From the NCBI RefSeq assembly GCF_003049575.1, contig NZ_PYWI01000024.1:1-62789 (forward strand): a DNA stretch of 62,789 bases. The letters are read 5' to 3'. The stretch's first letter is position 1, and each line of letters starts with the position of its first letter. Under the pieces are notes generated by a model, which saw only the letters and a program-made list of their open reading frames with translations, searched no databases and was not told the origin of the DNA. Source of the DNA: Lysinibacillus parviboronicapiens. GTDB lineage: Bacteria > Bacillota > Bacilli > Bacillales_A > Planococcaceae. Positions 1 to 8,035 of this stretch are shown here, in pieces. Both the position numbers and the translations under genes were made by a program.

Positions 1-41
1 ATTCATTTTTATAATCATTATCGCTACCAGAAACGATTAAA

Positions 42-76
42 CGGCTTGAGTCCTTTAGAATTCAGGGCTCAAGCCG
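42..76. terminator. Hairpin, possible terminator
   Basis: A nine-base perfect stem (CGGCTTGAG at 42-50 against CTCAAGCCG at 68-76) extends inward by four more pairs with one G-U. The plus strand continues into a T-rich tract. It may terminate a gene left of the window or close the decayed region to its right. Confidence 0.5.
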
Positions 77-120
77 CTTAATACATTTTTTATTATTTCC
101 ACTGTCTACTTGACGGGGTG

Positions 121-400
121 CAGTTCATTTTAAAGTGAGTACCTGGTCTTTTTTTGGTTATTCGTCTATTAACTCTGGACTTTGAATAAAATGACTCTTT
201 TATAAATTAGGATTTTCCCTGTGAAGTTGCCAATAAAGTTGAACTAGTTGGGTTTCATACATAAAATGCTAATTGTAAAAATACATACGTCTTTCTGGAT
301 CAATATGTATAGTATTTAGCTAAAGTACCATATAAACTTACCTTTTGAAGTAATTGTGCTAAGCGTGAATCCATTAATTTCCGCCTTTCTTTGCCATGTA
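121..400 (-). pseudogene. Unidentified decayed reading frame
   Basis: Read on the minus strand, the stretch gives protein-like segments in two frames. The first begins MDSRLAQLLQKVSLYG near 405 and stops after about 24 codons. The next frame carries IDPERRMYFY, FMYETQLVQLYWQLHREN and QSPELIDE, broken by in-frame TAG and TAA codons. The low-complexity-free composition suggests an old coding sequence rather than chance. I do not recognise the family. It lies just beyond the Ger(x)C remnant, so both may belong to one decaying region. No intact gene is seen in 1-540. Confidence 0.3.
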
Positions 401-540
401 GAAATAACATATGCTAATTAAATAGGTTTGGTATAGGAAGTGTTTTGCAAAAGGCTGAAACCTTTGGTAACACAGGGAGAGGACCTTTCAGTACCTTAAT
501 ATTTAATATTACTCTTTTAATTTCAAGTTTGTCATAGGGC

Positions 541-780
541 CCAAACTGCTTGTGTTTACATTGACTTCAACTTTTATCTCTAACTCGGGAAATATCGATG
601 ACATCTTTAATGTTTTTCCATGCTTTGTAATCTTCACGGTGAAGCACATCACTAAATCCTACAATATCTGCTTGATAATTCTTTTGAATTGTATTAAGTG
701 TTTTTCAATCGCGCCGTTAATGGAACAACTAAGGTTACCTTTGCTGTATTTTCCTAAAAGTAATTACCTTACGCCCAGTT
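541..780 (-). pseudogene. Remnant of a Ger(x)C spore germination protein (C-terminal part)
   Basis: Minus-strand translation across three frames rebuilds the end of a GerAC/Ger(x)C family lipoprotein, the C subunit of nutrient germinant receptors. One frame gives INGAIEKHLIQFKRIIK, the next QADIVGFSDVLHREDYKAW and KNIKD, the third IFPELEIKVEVNVN. In the family, an amphipathic helix is followed by DxxGFG..FHRKYPxxWKxxK..W..FP and a closing strand of the K-V-E-V type, which matches this order. At least two frameshifts and several stops make it non-functional. No GerA or GerB partner lies nearby. The 81-codon plus-strand ORF at 552-797 is its antisense shadow. Confidence 0.7.
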
Positions 781-966
781 CAAAAATATTGTATTAGTTG
801 AATGTATTTTTGAGAGTGAAGGGCAGAGAAAAGCATGTCCCCCAAACTTAACAGGCTACTGAGATGAACGAGAAAGATATGATTATTAAACAAGGGCTTA
901 ATGGTGAACAAGAACCCATTAAAAGAATCCAACTGGATGTTGGGTTCTCATAAATGCTATTAAATT

Positions 967-1503
967 TTATATAACCTTTTTCCCTAACCAATGAGCAGTT
1001 AACACAACTGGGAAAAATAAAATACCGAAAGGTAAACTTATTAAGATAATTTTCCAAGTAATGATTTCCTGAATAAACAATGATTTATATAAAACAAAAC
1101 TGTATGGGAGTATGATTATTACCGATGTGATTGCTCCAGGAGTAATAGATCGAAATAATATAGATTGCCCGATATGGGAAAATGCATGGATGAAAAAAAC
1201 TAATGTTATGGCTGTGAAAAAATAGATATTGATAGCTATCCCATTAATTAAATACTGGTTGGCCATAATCGTAGAGAGACTTACAAATAAAAAGATGAAT
1301 AATACTGCAACAGCAAATTGTGCTGTAGACATGGAAAATTGCTTTACTATTCTATCAGCTATTTTTGCGGGCAATCTTTCATACAGTTTATTACGATTCT
1401 TCGTTAACCATTTTTCTACCATAATAATCTCCTCGAAGTCATGGATAATAAAAAAAATGGGAAACAACCAAATAAGTGTGTGAACATTGAATGACATTTC
1501 CAT
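967..1503 (-). CDS. HXXEE-domain membrane protein
   Basis: A 178-residue, strongly hydrophobic protein with about five predicted membrane segments. Near the N-terminus (about residues 18-26) it has IIHDFEEII, the His-x-x-Glu-Glu signature that names the HXXEE family. Function of the family is not established; the charged motif inside a membrane segment has prompted the idea of metal binding or catalysis, which is conjecture. A GAGG ribosome site sits seven bases before ATG 1503. It follows the small membrane gene at 1532-1711 on the same strand by 28 bp, so the two probably form one transcript. Confidence 0.75.
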   Translation of the reverse strand: MEMSFNVHTLIWLFPIFFIIHDFEEIIMVEKWLTKNRNKLYERLPAKIADRIVKQFSMSTAQFAVAVLFIFLFVSLSTIMANQYLINGIAINIYFFTAITLVFFIHAFSHIGQSILFRSITPGAITSVIIILPYSFVLYKSLFIQEIITWKIILISLPFGILFFPVVLTAHWLGKKVI

Positions 1504-1531
1504 AGTTATACCTCGTTTTTGTTATTTCTTT

Positions 1532-1711
1532 TCATCTTTTTTTACTTCTAAATAGCAGTGTTACCACGAAAATAAAAATTACTAACCATAAAGAATAGAG
1601 AAAATTATTGAGCAGAGCCCAATTTCCATTTCTGAAATACTCCCAAGCTGTTGTAAATAAAAACAGGGTTACAAAGAAAGCAATATATATGTATTTTCCG
1701 AATAATGTCAT
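1532..1711 (-). CDS. Small two-helix membrane protein
   Basis: A 59-residue protein with two hydrophobic segments and a positively charged C-terminal tail (RSKKR). I chose ATG 1711 because GAGGTG lies six bases upstream. The GTG at 1720 is itself part of that ribosome site. It is the first gene of a likely two-gene unit with the HXXEE protein at 967-1503. Family unknown; pairing with HXXEE is the only functional hint. Confidence 0.55.
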   Translation of the reverse strand: MTLFGKYIYIAFFVTLFLFTTAWEYFRNGNWALLNNFLYSLWLVIFIFVVTLLFRSKKR

Positions 1712-1933
1712 TTTAAGCACCTCGATATGTATGTTTGTAAATTATAGTTGCAGTGATGTCACACGATACGCCGTTGAATGGCCAGTAGTTTAGTAAAAGT
1801 AGAATACTGAACAATCTGTGGTTTGCGTCAGAAAAATTTTGTGTAGCAAGAGACGCTTATTTTTTACTTGGAGAGCTGAAGTATTTGGAGCTGTAGTTAA
1901 CAGCTCCTTTAATAATGAATTCTCTGCCCTCGT

Positions 1934-2394
1934 TTAAAATTCAAGACGCATAGTATGACTCGTATCTTTGAACCCATGTTTTTCATATAAAGCTATAGCG
2001 CCGGTGTTTTCAGACAATACGTTCAACTCCAAGTAATCCAAATTGCGTTTTTCTGCCCATTTTTTCGCTTCTAATAGTAAAGCTGAACCGATTCCTTGAT
2101 TTTGATATTGGCTTCCAACAATTACATCAATAATAAAGGCATAATTATGATCGATCAGACATGAATATGGTGGAGTCGTTGATTCTTGAATTAACAAAAA
2201 GCCTACTACTCGGTTATTTATATCAGCTATTAAAATATCTGATTTTTTTTCATTAATTGTATTCTTAATAAACACTACATCTTGTTTGGCGGGTTTCAAA
2301 TATTTTGGTTGTAGGGCTGACATTTCAAAAAAAGCTCTTCATATAAAACCTCGATTTGTTGAATGTCATCTAGAGTGGCAATCTTTATTTTCAT
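1934..2394 (-). pseudogene. GNAT acetyltransferase with a frameshift in a homopolymer
   Basis: The intact downstream frame (start 2323) holds a GNAT fold: the acetyl-CoA loop SQYQNQGIGSALL and the terminal ENTGAIALYEKHGF. The normal start is upstream in another frame: ATG 2394, with AGGAGG six bases before it, reads MKIKIATLDDIQQIEVLYEEL and runs out of frame at a run of seven A (plus strand 2327-2333). One more base there would restore ...EELFFEMSALQPKYLKPA, the usual GNAT N-terminus. Either a real one-base deletion or a sequencing error. If corrected, the protein would be about 153 residues. Confidence 0.75.
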
Positions 2395-2757
2395 TGTATA
2401 CCTCCTAAGTGTTTTTATCGTAAAAAGAGTGAATTGCGCCATCAAGTAATATTTTACATTATTGGTTGATTTATAGATATGATACTTTGAATTTACTTCT
2501 TAATTGTTTGAGTTGAAAGTACTGAACAATTTGTGGAACGTAAGTATAAAAAACTAAAATCGGTTCTGATTTGAAAGTATAAATACATGGTAAATTATTA
2601 ATAATATATTCTTTTGTGCATTTATTATAAAATATAGTAATATTTTCTATAAATGAAATTTTATTTATGATATACTATTTTTGTTTTACTTCGAAATTGG
2701 TAGCAATCAGTTGATGAATGAGGAGGGGAATGAACATCTTCATAAGGTGTGATATGT
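2395..2757. other. Intergenic region upstream of the polymerase gene
   Basis: AT-rich sequence between the divergent acetyltransferase and the polymerase-like gene. It contains a TATACT-type -10 candidate near 2669 and, at its right end, the leader ORF described separately. Nothing else was recognised. Confidence 0.4.
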
Positions 2758-2765
2758 ATGAGTAA
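2730..2765 (+). CDS. Eleven-residue leader peptide overlapping the next start codon
   Basis: AGGAGG at 2721-2726 stands four bases before ATG 2730, which opens an 11-codon frame (MNIFIRCDMYE) ending at TAA 2763-2765. The stop codon lies inside the first codons of the downstream gene (ATGAGTAA). The arrangement is that of a translationally coupled leader: ribosomes finishing the peptide are placed on the start at 2758. The strong ribosome site belongs to this ORF rather than to the large gene, which has only AAGGTG. Whether the peptide is made is inference. Confidence 0.4.
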   Translation: MNIFIRCDMYE

Positions 2766-4038
2766 ACTGAAACATTTTTTTGGAAAGTTAAATCAGATTG
2801 ATATGTTTTCACCGTATTTCTTTTTACCTTTTATATTAGTGCTATATTTTTTTACTAGCTTATTTGATTGGCATAAATTTGAACAGTATAGTGTTCGTGT
2901 ATCCATATGGCCAGTCGTTATTTTAGCACTTGTCTGTTATTACATAGGTGTATATTTAATCGATAAACTCCAATGGACCATTCCAACATTTGGTCTGTCG
3001 TTCTTAGGGAAATATGTAATTCATTTTATAGTTGTATTAACATTGCTTGGGTTAGTCTCCTATTTAATGATGCTATTTAGTGGTAACTTAGGGATTACCG
3101 ATGAAGCCAACCGCCGTAACCTGGACCCAAAATTAAACTTCTTTAGCCAATTATTATGGTTCGGGACTTTATTGCTCTTGTCTTATAAAATGATTTTGGA
3201 AAAGAATATGACATGGAAAAGGGCAATCGTCTATGGTTCGATTTTCGCTGTAGTGATGTTCCTGTTCTTATTAATGGGCTATCGAACACCATTAATCATT
3301 ATGTTATTTACGGGTATCATTATTTTCCACTATGTGGTGAAACGGGTGAAGTTAACGTGGTTCTTAACAGCATTAGTCGTTATTGGGGTATCTTTCTCTA
3401 TGTTCGGATTTATCCGTGTCCTAACAGAGGATTTATCAAAGGATTTTAATAATCGTGAACAGCCAAATGTGGAATTGTCAGCAGAAGAGGAAGAGAAGCT
3501 ATTAACGGCTGAACAAAAGGTAAACATGACACCTAGTTGGATGCGTGCCATCAACGCGGAAAGTGTCACAAGTCATATCGTTTTGAGTAAGATTATCGAA
3601 TATACACAAGATGAAGGGTACTTAAAAGGTGAAATGCATCAGGGGATTTTTAGTACGATTTTACCTGGCGAACAAATCTCACCTCGCATGAAGGTAACGG
3701 AGGTCGTAAACTCTATTAGTGTAAAAGGCGGTATATTTATTACGCGTGAAGGACGAACAACAACCCCAACCTTTATTGGACAATTGTTCTTAGATGGTGG
3801 TTATTTATTAGTAGCAATCGGCTTCTTGTTGTATGGTGTGTTAATTTCATTAATCTATAATAAAGTGAAGCAGGAAGGGATTCGCAGTTTCCACTCTGTC
3901 GCATACGCATTTACAATTACGTTGTTTACCGTATCGATGCATACTGGTTTACTGGATTTAATCTTTATTTTAATGCTGGGTTTCGTGATTATCGCATCTT
4001 CCATCATTAAAACAGATAATCGAAAACTTCAATACTAA
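2758..4038 (+). CDS. Oligosaccharide repeat-unit polymerase-like membrane protein
   Basis: A 426-residue protein with about ten membrane segments and one large extracytoplasmic stretch (roughly residues 235-330) rich in charged residues. Layout and length are those of Wzy/O-antigen-polymerase-like proteins that join polysaccharide repeat units outside the membrane, but no diagnostic residue is secure, so the call rests on topology. I chose ATG 2758 (MSKLKHFFGK) because AAGGTG lies eight bases upstream; GTG 2749 falls inside that site. No glycosyltransferases or flippase are adjacent, so it is a lone gene here. An 11-codon leader ORF overlaps its start. Confidence 0.6.
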   Translation: MSKLKHFFGKLNQIDMFSPYFFLPFILVLYFFTSLFDWHKFEQYSVRVSIWPVVILALVCYYIGVYLIDKLQWTIPTFGLSFLGKYVIHFIVVLTLLGLVSYLMMLFSGNLGITDEANRRNLDPKLNFFSQLLWFGTLLLLSYKMILEKNMTWKRAIVYGSIFAVVMFLFLLMGYRTPLIIMLFTGIIIFHYVVKRVKLTWFLTALVVIGVSFSMFGFIRVLTEDLSKDFNNREQPNVELSAEEEEKLLTAEQKVNMTPSWMRAINAESVTSHIVLSKIIEYTQDEGYLKGEMHQGIFSTILPGEQISPRMKVTEVVNSISVKGGIFITREGRTTTPTFIGQLFLDGGYLLVAIGFLLYGVLISLIYNKVKQEGIRSFHSVAYAFTITLFTVSMHTGLLDLIFILMLGFVIIASSIIKTDNRKLQY

Positions 4039-4046
4039 TGCACATG

Positions 4047-4100
4047 GGCTGTCCTAAAGTTGGTTAACACCTGCTTTTGGTGATAGTCCATTTTTTATAG
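4047..4100 (+). terminator. Terminator after the polymerase gene
   Basis: TGGGCTGTC near 4047 pairs, with two G-U pairs, with GATAGTCCA ending near 4093, and TTTTTTA follows. An inner CACC/GGTG hairpin strengthens it. The GGGCTGTC start resembles one end of the repeat element at 53.2 kb. Confidence 0.6.
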
Positions 4101-4194
4101 AAAAAGATAAAGTAATATTTCAAAATATGTAAATATATTGAAACTTTTAGCTGGTTTAACCGTATATGTGAGTAAAGAAGCGAGGTGGAAACAC

Positions 4195-4566
4195 ATGCTC
4201 AAGCTCATAGTATTTAGTGTCATCATGTTTAGTGTATGGTTGTTAATCGATAAGTACTTATACAAGCGTTTTCAAATTCAAAAGCAAGCAAACATGATGG
4301 ATAAAACGGTTCATCGTTTACAAATAATAGTTGAAATTGTGATTCTTTTGCTATTTATAATTGGCCTAATAGGCTATTTCTATTTTACAGAAGTAAGGGA
4401 ATTTCCAATAGGCTCTTTCATCTTCTTAAGTGTGGCTATCTATGGATTTCGAGCAATTATGGAGTGGCAATTTAATCGTGCGTCGAAGCGGTACATTGTA
4501 ATGTTGAGCACACTTGCTTATTTTGTTAGTTATCTAAGTATTTTGTCTGTATTCATGCAATCCTAA
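4195..4566 (+). CDS. DUF4181-like membrane protein
   Basis: A 123-residue protein with four hydrophobic segments and a basic cytoplasmic loop between the first and second (YLYKRFQIQKQ). Length and pattern fit the DUF4181 family, whose function is unknown. ATG 4195 is preferred because GAGGTGG stands just upstream; the longer frame from TTG 4138 has no ribosome site. It is followed 32 bp later by another membrane protein gene on the same strand, probably co-transcribed. Confidence 0.6.
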   Translation: MLKLIVFSVIMFSVWLLIDKYLYKRFQIQKQANMMDKTVHRLQIIVEIVILLLFIIGLIGYFYFTEVREFPIGSFIFLSVAIYGFRAIMEWQFNRASKRYIVMLSTLAYFVSYLSILSVFMQS

Positions 4567-4598
4567 TTTAGAATAAGAAGACTGGAGAAGGGTGATAA

Positions 4599-5243
4599 AT
4601 GATAAGAAATTGGTATTATTTTAAGATAGCCATAGTTCTGTTATTCGTAGCTATATTGCTTGCGATACCCTATCCTGATGCTTTAAATAATATCAGTGAT
4701 GTGGTCCTGCTCAATGTTCCGATTGTTACACTCGAAGCTTTTCAACTAAAGAGCATACTCGCTATCATTTTCCTTATCGGATGTTTTTATTGCATTAGAA
4801 GGTCATTAAAGAAACATTTCTTATTGATGTATATAACTGCGATTTTAAGCTTTGTCTTTATTCCATCTTTCTTTGTTTGTGTCTACCAGTATACATGGGC
4901 AACAGGCATTCAGGCGATATCGTTTGATGCCTATCGCAGTGAATGTACATATGACAAGTTGGATGAAGACACTTTACAAGGGGTTTGCCAATTGACGCTA
5001 CGAAATTTAAGTAAGGAAGTTGTTACGTTTCAAGTAGAATTTAATGATGCCATCTACAAGGAAGAGATGATTTTCATGAATAATAATGCACCGTATGAGG
5101 TTACGCTTCACGGACAACAAAAAAAGGTAGTGAAAATTAGGAGCGTTTTGGATATGACACAAATGGAAAATCACATTTATGACGGTAAAATAGCCAATCT
5201 CAGTATTAAGATTTCAGCAGGTCATCAACAACGGAGGATATAA
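4599..5243 (+). CDS. Membrane protein of unknown function
   Basis: A 214-residue protein: three N-terminal hydrophobic segments (about residues 8-24, 50-68 and 75-100) followed by a soluble beta-rich domain of about 110 residues with one cysteine pair (SECTYDKL and GVCQLTL) that could form a disulphide outside the cell. Ribosome site GAAGGG lies before ATG 4599. I do not recognise the family. It follows the DUF4181-like gene by 32 bp. Confidence 0.55.
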   Translation: MIRNWYYFKIAIVLLFVAILLAIPYPDALNNISDVVLLNVPIVTLEAFQLKSILAIIFLIGCFYCIRRSLKKHFLLMYITAILSFVFIPSFFVCVYQYTWATGIQAISFDAYRSECTYDKLDEDTLQGVCQLTLRNLSKEVVTFQVEFNDAIYKEEMIFMNNNAPYEVTLHGQQKKVVKIRSVLDMTQMENHIYDGKIANLSIKISAGHQQRRI

Positions 5244-5419
5244 CAGAGGACTGTATAGGAATAGATATTCAATAAGCTATACAAAACATTACATAGCGAA
5301 AGAGAAAACGAGGGCATAAGCGCTTATTATAATTGAACTTTCTAAAATGACTAATGATGCTTGGCGTGTATGCAAGAGTCATATCCCCGATGGATTTCAA
5401 TAACTGGGCCAAATTAAAA

Positions 5420-5444
5420 GCCTTCTCCAAATTGTGGAGAAGGC
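5420..5444. terminator. Bidirectional terminator
   Basis: GCCTTCTCC at 5420-5428 pairs perfectly with GGAGAAGGC at 5436-5444. T-rich runs follow on both strands. It closes the convergent gene at 5452-6102 and any transcript from the left. Confidence 0.85.
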
Positions 5445-5451
5445 CCATTTT

Positions 5452-6102
5452 TTATTGCGTGATACGATTGAAAAACGCATTTACTTTTTGCATATCTGAT
5501 ACATGCTGGTTACATTTGTCGCTATCCGCACAAATGTAATTACTATGGTTGGTAAATGTGCCAACGATTTGACCTTTAACAGAAGTTGTAAAGAGGCCAA
5601 CATCAGAGTGACGGTTGCAAATAGCGCAAATACCACGAATCGTATTGTTTGCAAAAATTCCTTTAATGGCTTTTAGTTGCTCGTCTTGCTCAATGATTAC
5701 ATATTTTCGATGTGTACCAGGATCATCCCAAGCTAAATAGCAAATTTGCTGAAAATCCATATCATCCAAACTTGGTAACTTTAACTTTTTTTCTTTTTTG
5801 AACAAGCTTTTAATTGTACTAGCAGTGACAGGTTTGAACGGGATGACATAGACCTTTAAACTTTCTAAATAATCTTCACCTTGTTTACGGTCTGTTACGG
5901 AAAATAGCTGCTCAATCAGCTGAGCTTCGGCAGCAGTCATTGTCACCTTTGTTGTAATTTCTGTTTCTACAATACCGCGAACGGCAAGTATAACATTCTT
6001 ATCCTGAGTTGTAGCAAGTGCCTGTAAGATTTTATTCATTTGTTGCTCGAGTAAATGATAGTTGGCAACCGATAAAAACGGCTGGTTTGTTTGTTTTTCC
6101 AT
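5452..6102 (-). CDS. FusB/FusC-family EF-G-binding protein
   Basis: A 216-residue protein of the FusB/Fbp family, which binds elongation factor G and releases it from stalled ribosomes; staphylococcal FusB gives fusidic acid resistance this way. The N-terminal half is helical. The C-terminal half carries the expected four-cysteine treble-clef zinc finger: CAIC near residue 158 and CADSDKC near residue 195, between them the conserved DVGLFT stretch. Length matches the family (about 213). Chromosomal copies are common in Bacillaceae and need not confer resistance. Monocistronic, with a strong terminator at its end. Confidence 0.85.
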   Translation of the reverse strand: MEKQTNQPFLSVANYHLLEQQMNKILQALATTQDKNVILAVRGIVETEITTKVTMTAAEAQLIEQLFSVTDRKQGEDYLESLKVYVIPFKPVTASTIKSLFKKEKKLKLPSLDDMDFQQICYLAWDDPGTHRKYVIIEQDEQLKAIKGIFANNTIRGICAICNRHSDVGLFTTSVKGQIVGTFTNHSNYICADSDKCNQHVSDMQKVNAFFNRITQ

Positions 6103-6325
6103 GTGAAATCACTCCATTTAATATAGGCTTTTTGGTTGTGGCCTAAAGAGATCATCCATTTTGTGTTATCGAAGTTAACTTAATCTAGATCTCTTTGACC
6201 TGCAAAGATGTCGTTCTAGAGCAAGCATTACAAAAGAATGCGACCATTTCGATTCCTCCTAGTAAAGAAAACTACAATTATCTTAACATTTTAAGGAAAC
6301 GAAATAAAGAAAGGAGTACTTGTAT

Positions 6326-6532
6326 ATGCGATTTTTGCGAAAAAATAAATATCTATCATTTTTTATCATTTTGTTTTTCACTCAGTTAGGTGGCAAGTAT
6401 TATCAAACACAAGAGGTTTATCTCGTATCGAGCTTAGGAATGGCGCTGTGGATTATCGTGGTTTATGCCTTTGTAGATTGGGCATGGGATAGTAAGGATT
6501 ATACAAAAAAACAAAAAGACATCAGTCGATAA
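6326..6532 (+). CDS. Small membrane protein
   Basis: A 68-residue protein with a basic N-terminus (MRFLRKNKY), two hydrophobic segments and a charged tail ending in KKQKDISR. ATG 6326 has AGGAG nine bases upstream; the TTG at 6320 is too close to that site. Two tryptophans in WAWDSKD mark the end of the second helix. Family unknown. Confidence 0.5.
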   Translation: MRFLRKNKYLSFFIILFFTQLGGKYYQTQEVYLVSSLGMALWIIVVYAFVDWAWDSKDYTKKQKDISR

Positions 6533-6543
6533 AAATAAAAAAT

Positions 6544-6596
6544 TGGGTGATAAATCATAAAAGATGGGTGATAAAACCAATAAATTGGGCGATAAA
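6544..6596 (+). repeat. Three TGGGYGATAAA repeats at 21-bp spacing
   Basis: TGGGTGATAAA occurs at 6544-6554 and 6565-6575, and TGGGCGATAAA at 6586-6596. The start-to-start distance is exactly 21 bp both times, two turns of the helix. The array lies between the small membrane gene and the marR promoter. Confidence 0.75.
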
Positions 6597-6637
6597 TCCA
6601 AAATCTAAAGGGATTGTCAAAACATTATAAAAAAACC

Positions 6638-6688
6638 TTTTAATATATCGTTATATACGATATAATCGCTCTTGACGATATATTAAAG
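6638..6688 (+). promoter_or_regulatory. MarR promoter/operator region
   Basis: TATATCG and CGATATA form an inverted repeat around seven bases just upstream of the marR gene, and a third half-site CGATATATTA follows about ten bases later, next to the ribosome site. Overlapping AT-rich palindromes before a MarR gene are the usual sign of autoregulation. Confidence 0.6.
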
Positions 6689-6700
6689 GAGTAATAAACA

Positions 6701-7099
6701 ATGATACAAGATATTAATAACTATTTTACAACCATTTTCTATCATCTTCACACTACCCATGAGGATGTTATTTCGCATCAGAGCGTGCGCATATTACAAA
6801 TGATTCAGAAGGAAGAGGAAGTGACAGTTCGACAAATTGCAGAGCTGTTGAATATTTCACAAAATACAGCGTCTGAGCATATAAAAAAACTAGAGCGCAA
6901 TGGTTGGGTGCAAAAGGAGCGGGCAGTCGATGATCAGCGTAAGGTGAATCTTCACCTAACAGCAGATGGCCTAAATGTTGTAAAGAAAAACACTGAATTA
7001 GATGATAAGAAACTGCAACATGCACTTAATCATTTATCAGCTAGTGAACAACAAACAATCTTACAGGCATTTCGTTTATTAAGTGAGGTGTCGAAATAA
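6701..7099 (+). CDS. MarR-family transcriptional regulator
   Basis: A 132-residue winged-helix protein. Residues about 42-70 (VTVRQIAELLNISQNTASEHIKKL) are the helix-turn-helix, followed by the wing with VDDQRKVNLHLT, where D-x-R is the family hallmark. MarR dimers usually repress their own operon and release DNA on binding small phenolic or oxidising signals. AAGGAG precedes ATG 6701. The stop codon overlaps the start of the DUF3147 gene (TAATG), so the two are translated together, and palindromes at 6638-6688 are the likely operator. Confidence 0.85.
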   Translation: MIQDINNYFTTIFYHLHTTHEDVISHQSVRILQMIQKEEEVTVRQIAELLNISQNTASEHIKKLERNGWVQKERAVDDQRKVNLHLTADGLNVVKKNTELDDKKLQHALNHLSASEQQTILQAFRLLSEVSK

Positions 7100-7446
7100 T
7101 GTATACACTGTTAAAAATTCTTAGCTCAGCGGCAATCATTGGCATCGTGACAGAGGTTGCAAGGAGATTCCCAACTTACGGAGGTATAATTGCAGCACTA
7201 CCGCTTGTTAGTATTTTAAGTATTATTTGGCTTACCGTTCAAAGTGAATCAAGTGACCATATCCAGCGATTTACGGTTGGTGTTTTGGTCGGTCTCCCGG
7301 CAACGATGGTCATGCTTTTTGTTATTTACATGGCAATGAAGTCATCTGTTCATATTGTGTTCGCTATTGGACTTGGCATCGTTTCTTGGGCAGTGTTTTT
7401 AGGTATACAAAAAGCCATTGCAGGTGTCTTTCATATTTCAATTTAG
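7099..7446 (+). CDS. DUF3147 membrane protein
   Basis: A 115-residue protein with four hydrophobic segments and the family-typical stretch RRFPTYGGIIAALPL in the first loop. DUF3147 proteins are small integral membrane proteins of unknown function. One-base overlap with marR makes it the direct partner and probable target of that regulator, which suggests an envelope or efflux role under chemical stress (inference). Confidence 0.7.
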   Translation: MYTLLKILSSAAIIGIVTEVARRFPTYGGIIAALPLVSILSIIWLTVQSESSDHIQRFTVGVLVGLPATMVMLFVIYMAMKSSVHIVFAIGLGIVSWAVFLGIQKAIAGVFHISI

Positions 7447-7461
7447 AGTAGGAGATTATAT

Positions 7462-7938
7462 ATGACAGTTGTTGCTATTTGGCAGTTGGCTCAAAATAAA
7501 GTGTTACAGTTTTTTACGGATCATTGGGGGAGCACAGAGATGGTCATATCCAGTGGCATCTATGACTGTAGTAAGTTAGATGGCTTTGCTTACGTTAATG
7601 AGGATCAGATGATGATGGGACTAGTCACCTACAAGATGCGCGGGGAGGCATGTGAAATTATTTCACTTGATAGTATCGATGGTGGAAAAGGTATTGGTTC
7701 ATTACTAGTACAAGCAGTAGAAAATATTGCGATCCAAAATGACTGTACAATGATGACACTTATAACGACCAACGATAACTTACATGCCTTAAGGTTCTAT
7801 CAAAAAAGAGGATATCATTTAGTTGAGATCATACAAAATGCAGTAGAGCTAGCAAGGGCTTATAAACCAGAAATCCCAGTGGTTGGCGAACACGGAATTC
7901 CGATACGTGATGAAATACTATTAAAAAAAATATTGTAA
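7462..7938 (+). CDS. GNAT-family N-acetyltransferase
   Basis: A 158-residue GNAT fold. Motif A reads LDSIDGGKGIGSLLVQAVE (about residues 68-86), with G-x-G-x-G/S for acetyl-CoA pyrophosphate; the C-terminal NLHALRFYQKRGY motif is also present. Substrate unknown. Ribosome site AGGAGA lies before ATG 7462, 15 bp after the DUF3147 stop, so it may be the third gene of the marR unit. Confidence 0.8.
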   Translation: MTVVAIWQLAQNKVLQFFTDHWGSTEMVISSGIYDCSKLDGFAYVNEDQMMMGLVTYKMRGEACEIISLDSIDGGKGIGSLLVQAVENIAIQNDCTMMTLITTNDNLHALRFYQKRGYHLVEIIQNAVELARAYKPEIPVVGEHGIPIRDEILLKKIL

Positions 7939-8035
7939 ACTGCTATAGCTATAACTGATTAGACAAGGAAAATTCAATTCCACTGGCAATGATTTGCCGC
8001 TATACTTGTTGTGAAGCAAGAAAGTGAGGAATTGA

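Noticed and set aside
552..797. 81-codon plus-strand ORF
   Set aside because: It is antisense to the Ger(x)C remnant, lacks a ribosome site and gives no family-like protein.
6195..6389. 64-codon plus-strand ORF overlapping a small membrane gene
   Set aside because: No ribosome site; its second half is the shadow of the better-supported gene at 6326-6532.
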